A stretch of 20,812 bases of DNA, from positions 1-20,812 of the forward strand of contig JADHZB010002004.1 of assembly GCA_015657535.1 (NCBI GenBank), in the 5' to 3' direction. Shown in pieces: positions 1 to 9,282 of the stretch (within the stretch, counting starts at the first letter, position 1; each line of letters begins with the position of its first letter). A model generated the notes under the pieces. It had not been told where the DNA came from, searched no databases, and worked only from the letters and a program-made list of their open reading frames with translations. The DNA comes from Nephromyces sp. MM_2019. Lineage: Eukaryota > Apicomplexa > Aconoidasida > Nephromycida. Position numbers and translations under genes: made by a program.

Positions 1-480
1 ATATATATAATAGACTGTGAAAAAAAAATGTTTATCCTATATAAAAGGTTTATGCACTATCTCAAGTGTGTGTATATGTGTGTGTGTGTGCTGTTTTATG
101 AAAGGTGTTGAAAAATATTGGCTCGGTTTTTTCGTTTTTTGGGAAATGATGTAATAGAAAATTTAATATAATAAATAAATTTTTTATAGTAGGTGGTGTA
201 TTGTGTATATATTTCGCTATATCTTTGATCATACTATTCATTGTGTATAATATATTGTGTCTATCAAAATAGTTGTGAAAGAGTATTGCTGAATATATTT
301 GTACATATATAAAAGTAAATGTACAAAACTTTGGTAAATGAAATGTTTGGATAGTCTGTGTATTGGTGCTTGATGTTTTGTAAAGTATATGTGTTTGTGT
401 GTGTGTATATATACAATCAAAGACTAGTCCAGTGTGATAAAAAATAAGATTTGGAAATAAAAATTTGTATTTAAACACAC
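1..480. other. AT/TG-rich flank downstream of HAP1, no gene seen
   Basis: This stretch follows the HAP1 stop codon on the minus strand and probably holds its 3' UTR. It contains short (TG)n and (TA)n runs, for example near 67-90 and 392-412. A 138-codon open frame exists on the minus strand, but it is made largely of TH/TY-type repeats from the TG tracts and shows no domain, so I do not call it a gene. Confidence 0.6.
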
Positions 481-2742
481 TTATTTCTTGTTGTTTATAT
501 TTGAAATTTCTTTCAATTCCTTTAGTAAATGTAATTTTTCATTTTTATCCATAGGTACCAATTTTGTAAATGAACGTAAAGCAAAATATGTTGAAAATAT
601 TGCTGCTACAATAAATATAAATAAGAACGTGTAAAAGAATGAATTGGAATCTTTAGCGGTCATGTTTTCCTTATTAACTTGAGGTATTGTATGGATCCAT
701 TGAATTTGATCAATTATATATTTAAAAGGGCATACACCATCATCATGGAATGTTTTTGATTGATTACATCCTTTCCATTTGTGTGTAACATCTTCGCTAA
801 AAAGAGAAAATAATAAAGATGATAAAGGAAATTATAAATTAAAAATAAATTATATAATAAAAAATAACTTGAAAAACAAAAAATAGATAATAGATTAATA
901 CAATTAAATGTAATTCATTTTTTTTTCTGAAATATAATTAAGGATAAAAGAATATTCATAATCGGCTTTCTAAATTCATTTTATAAAGTTAAATCGATTT
1001 TCTAGTTGAATTATATAAACAATTATTTAATTATGCTTACTAAATCTTTTATTATAAAATTTTATTTTTGAGTTTTTATGTGTTAAGATTTGCTTAAAGT
1101 AGGGTTTATAGGATAATTAGAGAATTATTTAAATTGTTTGATGCGTGTATCTTATCAAGAAATATAAATTATGATATCATAAGAAATCAATATCAAATCA
1201 ATAATAAAAGAATTTAGAATTAAAATTAGAATTACCCATTATAAATAACTCGGAAGTAGTGAGAACCTTCATTATCTTCACTTAGTTCAAAAAGAAGCAT
1301 AGATGCAAGCGGTGGCCACATTCCATCAAATATTTTATCAAGGGCAGACATAAAGAAGAGTAATGTGGTGTCATGAGCCGAATATATAAGTAATTTAGAC
1401 TCTCTAGATGGGGTGTAATCTAAGGTATTTTCATTACCAGCATTGAACGCTTGGAAAAATGTTTTTACAAGGTCCCTAGCTGAACATTTTGCTAATTCTG
1501 AATTATTCCAATTATAAATAAAGTTATACTCTTCTGAGTAAGCTTCATAGAAAGAAGCCGCAAAAGAATTTTCGTAATCAGTTTCATTAACTCTCAAAAT
1601 TTCTGGTAGATATTGTTGGTTGTCGCTACATAAAGCGCTTGTGTAACAGTCCAAGATATGAGATTTATAAAATGATTTGAATTTAAGGTTACTAACAGCT
1701 GACCACTCATCGTAAAACTTCTTATTCTTATTATAGATATCCATAGCTTCTGGAGAATTCATAGATCTTTCTAGTATAGATTTGAATGCTGGACACGTTA
1801 TGTCATTTACCCTGAGCTCATCATTAGCCAGGTCAACCAAGTGTAAGTTAAGTGGTGGGATCTGAGGTGGATTTTCTGAATAATCTGCGTCGTCATAAAT
1901 TAATTTATTCAATAAATGAGAAATTATAAGTGAACCACTGTGTATAGTCCTCTGCTTATCCGTTGATCGAAAATATAATAGGTTATGATTTTCTTGGAAA
2001 TCTTTCATTGTAAAGAGGGGAGATTCTTCAAAATAACTATAATGAATAGAATTTGCAATATGTTTCATTTGTGGTATTGCAGCTGAGGTAAGCTGTCCAA
2101 GCATACAATTTCCGTACAAATCATTCCTATCGACATTAGCATCGTACTTTTTGGTGAAAAAAATTGGATTTGTGTTATTATTCTGGACAGATTTTGTTGT
2201 TTGATTATAATCATTTGAATTGTCCGTATCTGATTGACCATTTGTCTTATTTTCAGTTAATGATTTTGAAGTTGTAGAGTCTCCTAAGATTATATCATTA
2301 TAGTTACAGTCCCATTTTATAGGATTGTCTTTCATCGAAGGTAGACATGATACTGAGGTTGGAGAATCAGGGACCCTTGAACCATGCCTATGGAGTACAT
2401 GTACCTATAAGTAATAAATGCGATTTACCTGAACATAGTTAGTTTGAGAGCTCGAGGATAAGTGCTCTTAAACTGGTTCCACAATGGATTGTTAACCAAG
2501 GGAAAGCTACATCAGAACTTGTTTTATAGCTAATTACAAATAAAAATAATAAAATATATTACCTGCTTCACCGAGAGAACCTTCTTAGGGTTTGGTTTTG
2601 CTATTTTGGGGATTGCACGATCTTTAATATATTCGTCATTATCAAAAGAGCAATATTTGAGTGGTGAAAAATCAGAGGCTCCAAATTGAACCACTTGAAT
2701 AAACACCCAGGAGATAAATATCAATTTAGCCCAAAATGTCAT
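481..2742 (-). CDS. HAP1: membrane-anchored histidine acid phosphatase, 3 exons
   Basis: Three exons on the minus strand, 2742-2563, 2404-1236 and 796-481, join in frame to a 554-residue protein ending in TAA. The ATG at 2742 opens a hydrophobic signal peptide (about residues 1-23), followed by the family's KYCSF segment. Exon 2 starts VHVLHRHGSRVP; His67 of RHG is the predicted phosphate-accepting nucleophile. An RSTDKQRT motif follows, and AHD at His404-Asp405 gives the predicted acid/base pair. Exon 3 supplies the GC...GVC cysteine pair, a transmembrane helix (about 503-523) and a charged 30-residue tail with a possible dileucine signal (EKLHLL). Expected role: hydrolysis of phosphomonoesters on the lumenal or outer face of a membrane. 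An Asn/Thr/Ser-rich insertion at about residues 101-139 is absent from the paralogs. Substrate is unknown. Family assignment is firm; exon borders are inferred from splice consensus, frame and alignment to the neighbours. Confidence 0.88.
797..1235 (-). other. HAP1 intron 2 (phase 2)
   Basis: 439 bp, AT-rich. The donor is AATGG|GTAATT and the acceptor CTTTTTAG|CGAAGA on the minus strand. Splicing yields YNGEDVTHKWKGC, which matches the uninterrupted NG-x-x-T-x-x-x-x-C segment of HAP3 and HAP5. If retained, it gives an immediate stop (GGG TAA) right after YN. No other feature seen inside. Confidence 0.8.
2168..2284 (-). other. Asn/Thr/Ser-rich insertion in HAP1
   Basis: About 39 residues (101-139) of low complexity, dominated by N, T, S, D, Q and K. 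They sit between the conserved WDC segment and the conserved YDANVDRNDLYGNC segment. The five paralogs have much shorter links here. It contains several N-x-S/T sequons (for example NKT and NQT). It is probably a surface loop; no function can be read from it. Confidence 0.7.
2405..2562 (-). other. HAP1 intron 1 (phase 0)
   Basis: 158 bp. The donor is CAG|GTAATA and the acceptor TTATAG|GTACAT on the minus strand. It lies after the exon-1 glutamine and two codons before the VLHRHG segment, the same place as intron 1 of HAP3-6. Reading on from exon 1 meets a stop within 33 bases. The middle of the intron (about 2430-2530) is visibly richer in G+C than the flanks. A second AG/GT pair inside it would define a mini-exon, but that would start with an in-frame stop, so a single intron is preferred. 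Confidence 0.8.
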
Positions 2743-4030
2743 TGGACTTGATGTATTGATATGATTTCAGCTATCTGAAGTTAAATTTGATTCTCTTATA
2801 CAAAATTAGGTGTATATGGATGATAAATAACTCACAGATGAATCTCTAGTGTCAAAATTGTAAGGTTCACTCAATTTTTTACGGTTTTTCAAGCTGAAAC
2901 TCAAAGTGAGCTTTGTTATAAACAAGACAATGTTTTAAAACCCTGTATTAACAAACTGAACTGAATTTGCAATTGTTTAGTAAAGTATAAGTAGCGATGT
3001 TGTGTATCCTAGCTTCACTTTGCTTTTATGATTACTTGAAGCTGTAAGTATATTATACCATGGGTAGCTAAGATAACAAATGTTAGAAATCCCCAATTGA
3101 AAAACTACATTTAACTAATTTATTTTAGTTACTTGATGTTTGTTTGTTTTCATTAAGCAAATTAGTTTGTTACAATTTACTGTATTAGTCTCAACTGCTT
3201 TATATAATTTTATTGTTATAACTTTTATATTATAGTACGTTGGTGTTAAATTTAAGTAAAATTCAAAGTGAAAATTACATTTAAATAAAATTCAAAGTAA
3301 ATTGGAGAATCTAGTTTACAATCATACTAAAACTGTAATTTAATAGACTTATATATTATACTAATTAACTTATTTTATCTGTTATTATACTATTCTATTT
3401 GATTTAATAGATGAAAATATGCACAATATTTGACTCTTTTTTGCTATAGGTACTAGAAATTGTATGTATTTAATTTTAAATCTTACTGTTATAATTATTC
3501 TTAAATTATTATTATTTACTTATTGTTATTTACTTATTATTATTTACTATCTTTTTTGTAATAATTGAGCTATTTTGAATTAATAGTTAACTAAAACTAT
3601 CTTCATTCTAGATGAAACATTATAATAAATGTGATAGTATATTTTATTAGTTTGATAACCACGAATAAAAAGATTTATTTCTATAGTTGTAAACCTTTTA
3701 AAGATAAATGTTTTATTACTACTGTTTATTATGCCATAATGTGTTCTAAATAATAGTCAATGAAATGAAACACTTGTTATTAATATATATATAAATATAT
3801 GTTATCTGAAATCCAAATTAAAAACGCTCGAAAATCTAATAAGCTCACAGTAATAATTATCGAAAAAAATTCTCTCAGAATTCTTAAAAGATATAATATA
3901 TAAAATCTATAAAAGTATATTGAATACAAAATGTGTTACACTCCCTTCTCTAATACTAAAAATTTTCACTCATTTTCACAAAATTTACATAAAAAAGGAA
4001 TTTATGTGTTCACTTAGACTTATACTTAGA
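2743..4030. other. Intergenic spacer HAP2-HAP1, no gene seen
   Basis: AT-rich spacer of 1,288 bp between the HAP2 stop and the HAP1 start, both on the minus strand. It should hold the HAP2 3' end and the HAP1 promoter. A small inverted repeat (TTCAG-CTAT-CTGAA) lies at 2766-2779, just upstream of the HAP1 ATG; I attach no function to it. Short near-repeats of ATTATTTACTTATT occur around 3505-3550. No open frame of credible length, tRNA or transposon signature was seen. Confidence 0.55.
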
Positions 4031-5410
4031 TTAGTAAACAGATGGTTGTTCCTTTTTAACCACCCATTCAGTAGCAGAGTAGAATTCTGACATCTCGCAA
4101 ACTCCTTCGTTTATGAAAGTCTCTGAATTGGCACAGTTAGCTACATCGCCGGTGAATTCTTTACCATTAAAAGTTAAACGGAAATATTCGCCGCCATCTG
4201 TGTCTGAATATACCTCAAATGTCATCAATGAGGCATAACTTGGGAAAGTTCTGTCAAAAACCTGGATAGAAGAAAGGAAATTATAGCATGATGTGTCATG
4301 AGCAGAGTAAAAAACCAATTTTGCATCTCTTGCTGCCTGATGATCGGGATCAGTACTACCAGAAACTTTTAAACCTTGGGTAAAATCATAAACAAAGTCG
4401 TTGATTACACATCTAGATGATGCAGAATTGTTATAGAGTGGTAGTCCAGTTAATTCTTCCTCTAAAGCTTGGTAAAATTGTACACCTAGTGAGTTTTCAT
4501 CGGAATCTCTATTTACTCTAATTTCTTCTGGTAAATTTTCTTGCATATCATGGCAAACATAGGCTAAATAGCAATCCCAATAGAAATGTCCCCAATGTGG
4601 ATCATCTAATGGTGCACTATCCAAGGCTATTGCAGCAACTTTTTTATAAAGATCCTGGTGAGTAGCCTGTGTAAGATAAAATTCATTTGACGTATAATAA
4701 GGTGCATCGACTTCGTCTCTATTTTGGCACCCTGGGTTTCCAATGGATAAATTTTCCCTTGATAAATCCATCGAGTGTATCTTGATGTATTCTTTAGGTG
4801 AAGATGGCTTTGGGAAGCCTGCCTTTTCCATGAATTGTGTTACAACTATGCTTGCACTAGCTTTAGTTCTTTGATAATCAGTTGATCGAAGATAAAATAT
4901 ATTTGGATTCTCACTGAATTCCTCAGGAGTAAATATAGGATTTTCGGAGAAATATGATGCTACAATACTATCACTGACTACATCATACTGGTCAATAGAC
5001 ATAGACATTAGTTGTCCGCTCAAGCATGTTCCACCTAATCTATTATCTTGAGGTTTTGTGTCATAATTTCTCATAAATTTGGTAGTCATTTGTGAAGAAT
5101 TTTCGTGATACCCTTGCATTACATCTTTCCATTCGCAGTTCCATGAGTGAGGATTTCTCATCAAGTGTGGAAAACATTGAGCTGTAGCTTCACTTCCCGT
5201 GGTTCGGATGCCATGTCTAATCATAATATTAACTTGTTCTAGTTTAAATTCACCTTGCATGTTAGCTCCACTTCTAGGTGGTATAGCTCTAGCATTTGCG
5301 AGATATTCACCCTTGAATGAGCAATAGTCATAGGGATGAGATGCAAATGTAGGATTATATGATATGTAAATAGATAAAATGAAAGTAGTGATAAAAAATA
5401 TGGATCCCAT
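4031..5410 (-). CDS. HAP2: intronless, soluble secreted histidine acid phosphatase
   Basis: A single uninterrupted frame of 459 residues from ATG at 5410 to TAA at 4031. A signal peptide (about residues 1-23) precedes YDYCSF and ARAIPPR, both shared with the paralogs. The catalytic segment reads NIMIRHGIRTT; His66 is the predicted nucleophile. LRSTDYQRTKAS and AHD (His371-Asp372) complete the active site. All ten family cysteines are present, including the GC/NC...GVC pair. Three things set this copy apart: both family intron sites are uninterrupted (LEQV-NIMIRHG and FNGKEF), there is no transmembrane helix (the protein ends 16 residues after the conserved ATEW), and the usual proline of RHGxRxP is threonine. 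It is expected to be secreted as a soluble acid phosphatase. The frame is intact, so it is not an obvious pseudogene. Confidence 0.93.
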   Translation of the reverse strand: MGSIFFITTFILSIYISYNPTFASHPYDYCSFKGEYLANARAIPPRSGANMQGEFKLEQVNIMIRHGIRTTGSEATAQCFPHLMRNPHSWNCEWKDVMQGYHENSSQMTTKFMRNYDTKPQDNRLGGTCLSGQLMSMSIDQYDVVSDSIVASYFSENPIFTPEEFSENPNIFYLRSTDYQRTKASASIVVTQFMEKAGFPKPSSPKEYIKIHSMDLSRENLSIGNPGCQNRDEVDAPYYTSNEFYLTQATHQDLYKKVAAIALDSAPLDDPHWGHFYWDCYLAYVCHDMQENLPEEIRVNRDSDENSLGVQFYQALEEELTGLPLYNNSASSRCVINDFVYDFTQGLKVSGSTDPDHQAARDAKLVFYSAHDTSCYNFLSSIQVFDRTFPSYASLMTFEVYSDTDGGEYFRLTFNGKEFTGDVANCANSETFINEGVCEMSEFYSATEWVVKKEQPSVY

Positions 5411-6413
5411 TTTTCGTTAATGTGCAAAATTTTAATGAACTGTTTATGTTTTGGAGTAACTCTTATGTGAAGATATAATTAAGCTTATGTTATATGTGCC
5501 TGAACAATAACTTATTTAAATTATCTAAATATAGAAAAAGTGAATTTTTCCAATTGATGCAATTAAATATTTAATAAAGATTATATCTTTTGCAGTTTAT
5601 AATGGCTCAGAAAAATCTTTCTATAGTTCTAACTTGTGTTTTCAATTATAAAAAGATATAATCTTATTTTATCTTTTAATGTGAACGGCTTTCTAGAATT
5701 GAGATGAAATTATTTCGAGCTCTTTTCCAGAAGTTAGCATATACTGGCCCTTAATTCTTTTTTGTGAAGTTTTAGATAATTCAACTAAAAAAGGATTCTA
5801 AGTCATCTAGCTAATGATAATTTTAATTAATCGTAAAAAGATGATGACTTTTCGATATGGAACGATTCTCATTGTACTGGAGTAGCTTTTTAAAAATTTT
5901 TACTTAGCTTGCACTAATTTCGCATCAAACAAAAAGTTTATCTAAAAACTAATTAAAAAACTCTCGAATTATATATCATCATGCTTAGAAGTTAAAATTA
6001 GAAAGTCAGGAACGAGCAAACAATCGCTCGTGTTTTCAAGATAAGATGATTTTTACTATTGATAATTGCAAATAAATACAAACTAGCTTTAAACAATTGG
6101 AATCTTAAATCTTATTTGCACTATTTGAAATCAAAGACTCACTTGTTAAACTTAACATTAGAACAATTTAGCTAAGAATAGAAAATCTACACTTGCTTCT
6201 ATCAACCCCTTGAAACAATAATTGCAACCAAATCATAGGATATTTTTAACTAATTTAATACAACAGTTTAATGTGTAACAATTTTTAAATTTCGAATTTG
6301 ACAAATTAAATTTAATAAATTCCACTTTAGAAATAAATAAAATATTTAAGAATCATAAATCGAGTTAATTCGAGTCCTTTTTTTTTATTTTTGGTACTCT
6401 ATACTGCTTAAAT
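5411..6413. promoter_or_regulatory. Divergent spacer between HAP2 and HAP3
   Basis: About 1 kb separates the two start codons of head-to-head genes, so promoters for both must lie here unless transcription starts further off. The sequence is AT-rich. A T-rich run (6378-6391) lies close upstream of the HAP3 ATG, and a CGAGTTAATTCGAGT direct repeat sits at about 6361-6375. I recognise no defined TATA or initiator motif. No gene-sized frame on either strand. The regulatory role is inferred from position only. Confidence 0.45.
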
Positions 6414-8393
6414 ATGGTAATAAAAACAATCTTAGCTATATCAGCAATTTATTTTTGTCAGTTCGCTGCAAGCCAGTCTCCGTTTGATTATTGCTCATTT
6501 GAGAATGATCAGAATTTTAAAAATGCCAGAGCTATTCCACAAAGAAAAAGTGGTCCAGCTAACTTAGAGCTACAGCAGGTATTATATATATTAATCAAAA
6601 TTAGAATTTGTATTCAAACATCGATTTTATAACTTTTCATATATATATTTTAGGACACTAGATTGGCTTCAATAATCTAATGATTACTTTAAACCCTTTT
6701 TTTTTAGGTACATATGATGATGAGACATGGTGCACGAACGCCCGATAATCCAGATGCAAATAGCTGTTTTCCAAATCAACAAGGCAATTACCATATATGG
6801 AACTGTGAATATACTGAAGTTTTTAATGGAGTTTTATATGACAGCGATTATGAAACATGGCCATTCAATGTAGTATATGATTCCCAGCCAAAAGATAATG
6901 AATTAGGAGGTACATGCTACAAAGGACAATTGATAACAGAAGCGTTTTCACAAACACAAACTATTGCAGATTCTTTATATGAAGCATATTTTAATTCTAG
7001 CGACTTCATTCGATTAACAGATCTAAGTGAGAATCCCAAAATGATGTATATCCGTTCTACTGATATACAAAGAACCAAACATAGCGCAGCACAAGTTATA
7101 ACCAGATTATTTAAACATATGGAGGAAGAACAAGGTGTTTCCGCCCCAGAAATGATGGAAATTCATCTTATGGATCTTGATAGGGAAACTATGGTTAGCT
7201 TCGAATATACGTGCCCTAATGTAGTGGAATTGAGTACTGCGGCATACTCATCCCCAGAATATTATCAAATGGTTAGTAAAAATCAAGAATTATACAACCA
7301 AATTACAACTATTACAGGCATTGATACTGGATATGACAATGTTGCTTGGGCAATTCCATTCATTGATTGCTACTTTAGTGCATTATGCAATGATCTCCAA
7401 GATTATATCCCGGATGAGTTTAAAATGACAAACGAAACTACGGAAAGCGATCTACCTTTTCAATTGTATGCCGCTCTAAATGAGGAAACTAATTTTCTTG
7501 CAAATTACAATTATGGCATGATTTCAAAATGTATGGCAAATGACATGATATACGATTTTATGCAAGGCTGGAAAGTGGAAGAAATGTCCGACCCTCATTA
7601 TGAACCTCAAAGAAACTCCAAATTTTTAGTCTATTCGGCACATGATGCTACAATTTTATTTTTCTTGTCAGCTATGGGGGTGCATGATGGTATTTGGCCA
7701 TCATATTCATCACTTGTAACTTTTGAACATTATTCAGATCCTGATCACAACTCTTATTTCCGTGTTGTTTATAATGGTGGAGATATTACTGAAAGATTTG
7801 CCACTTGCAAAGATCACCCTATGTTCCAATCAGATGGTGTTTGCCCAACTAGTATGTTAATGGAAGCTACTAAGTGGGTTTCCTACGAAGCATTCACTCC
7901 AGCTCCTAAGACGTGCCCTACTCCACCTCCTGATCAATGTGATGATAATAAACAAGGCAGTGGTGATGATAATAAACAAGGCAGTGGTGATGATAATAAA
8001 CAAGGCAATGGTGATGATAATAAACAAGGCAGTGGTGATGATAACCAAGGTAATGGTGATGATAACCAAGGCAATGGTGATGATAATAAACAAGGCAGTG
8101 GTGATGATAATAAACAAGGCAGTGGTGATGATAATAAACAAGGCAGTGGTGATGATAACCAAGGTAATGGTGATGATAACCAAGGTAATGGTGATGATAA
8201 CCAAGGTAATGGTGATGATGACCAAGGTAATGGTGATGATAACACAGTAGAGAAATCTGGTACCCAAATCGATGGTGTAAGCATTGTTATAGGTTTCGTT
8301 ATCGGCGCATTTTTATCATGTGCTGCCTTTTTTATGTATTCTCAATATAATTCTATAAACAAACGCAATAGAACAACAAGCATGGCTGCTTAA
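6414..8393 (+). CDS. HAP3: membrane-anchored histidine acid phosphatase with Asp-rich repeat stalk
   Basis: Exons 6414-6578 and 6708-8393 join to 616 residues. The first has a signal peptide (about 1-20) and FDYCSF; the second opens VHMMMRHGARTP with nucleophile His62. RSTDIQRTKHSA and AHD (His367-Asp368) follow, then NGGDIT...TC...GVC without intron 2. After the catalytic domain come a Pro/Cys segment (TCPTPPPDQC), then 13 units of DDNKQGSG or DDNQGNG, then a transmembrane helix (about 578-599) and a short tail KRNRTTSMAA. A YNSI motif (602-605) just inside the membrane fits the YxxPhi sorting pattern. The acidic repeat probably acts as a flexible stalk holding the enzyme away from the membrane. 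It is the longest protein of the array because of this repeat. Expected topology is type I with the enzyme lumenal or extracellular. Confidence 0.92.
6579..6707 (+). other. HAP3 intron 1 (phase 0)
   Basis: 129 bp. The donor is CAG|GTATTA and the acceptor follows a T-run, TTTTTTTTTAG|GTACAT. A second AG after a T-run (ATTTTAG|GACAC near 6652) is less good because it brings TAG and TAA stops and breaks the alignment to the paralogs. Confidence 0.85.
7941..8243 (+). repeat. In-frame 24/21-bp tandem repeat in HAP3
   Basis: Thirteen units: seven of 24 bp (DDNKQGSG or DDNKQGNG) and six of 21 bp (DDNQGNG or DDDQGNG), ending with a partial DDN. The short unit differs from the long one by loss of the lysine codon. 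Order is four long, two short, three long, four short, which suggests that blocks rather than single units were duplicated. Unit lengths are multiples of three, so copy-number change keeps the frame. Copies are close to identical at the DNA level, so expansion is recent or homogenisation is active. Confidence 0.95.
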
Positions 8394-9282
8394 ATTTATT
8401 GAAAATTTTTTTTGTCTATATATAAGATAGAGAGTGTATTAACTTATTATTATAAAACTATCGTAGTAATACAAAAAATTCATTGACAATGACTAATGCT
8501 TTTAATAATATATGGGAGAGTTTAATTATTTTTGAGTTAGTTGTGCGTAACATTTTTTTTCTGTTAGATAAACCAGTAACATAACATATAGTTTTTTAAC
8601 ATTTATAATGAACTATTTAATAATCAACCGAGTGATAAATAACAAAAGATAATAATATACTTAAATTTTGAAAAATACTCTACTGAATTAAAGTTGATTT
8701 TCATGAATAATCTTGGGGAAAAAATATATGAAGAAAGCATCAATGCCTTAGACATTTAGATAATTACTTTATAGACAAATAAAATAAAGAAATATAAGTG
8801 TAATCAAATATTAATGCAAGACAATTTTAGATCTAATGTAAAAACAAGAATCAGCATAGATAATATAGCTTAGTTTAAACAACAAAAATTTATCTAATAC
8901 AAGTATTAATTTAATCCCATTTAGCAGAGTATATATAAATATATCTTGCTAGTTAATATATTTAGTGACGTCAATTTCAATGTCTAAAAATCCTACATAA
9001 TATAAATTCTTAATTAATATCGAAAGGTTACGATTGATAATAATAACATTAAAATATGAATAGCAATCGACTAAGAACGGTCAAGAAACATAAAACAAAA
9101 ACAACTTAACACATGAATGAATATAGGTTGTGTGTAAGCTGGGTTTTGAAATATATATACACAATCAGGTCCAATTAACAATTAAAAGGATTAGAAAGAC
9201 TCAAGTTTTCCTCTTTTAAATTTTCATCTCTTTCCATTTTTTTAAATTATAATAGGCAAAGAATCTTCCAACAACAATAATT
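8394..9282. other. Intergenic spacer HAP3-HAP4, no gene seen
   Basis: 889 bp of AT-rich sequence carrying the HAP3 3' end and the HAP4 5' region. A T-rich pyrimidine stretch (about 9205-9245) lies 40-80 bp upstream of the HAP4 ATG. I see no RNA gene, mobile element or credible open frame. Confidence 0.55.

Noticed and set aside
62..478. 138-codon open frame on the minus strand downstream of HAP1
   Set aside because: Its composition is set by TG/AT tracts (runs of TH and TY), it lacks any domain or paralog, and it overlaps the likely HAP1 3' UTR.
2424..2529. Possible extra mini-exon within HAP1 intron 1, flanked by AATTAG and CAG|GTAAAT
   Set aside because: In the phase set by exon 1 it begins CTA TAA, an immediate stop, and no paralog has an equivalent exon.
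2766..2779. TTCAG-CTAT-CTGAA inverted repeat upstream of HAP1
   Set aside because: A 5-bp stem is expected by chance in this much sequence and is not repeated upstream of the other copies.
6652..6707. Earlier acceptor for HAP3 intron 1 after ATATTTTAG
   Set aside because: It would add sequence with in-frame stops before RHG and break the alignment to the other copies.
7857..8284. Long frames in the HAP3 repeat (two on minus, one on plus)
   Set aside because: They are periodic shadows of the 24/21-bp repeat, which has no stops in several frames; HAP3 itself is the supported frame.
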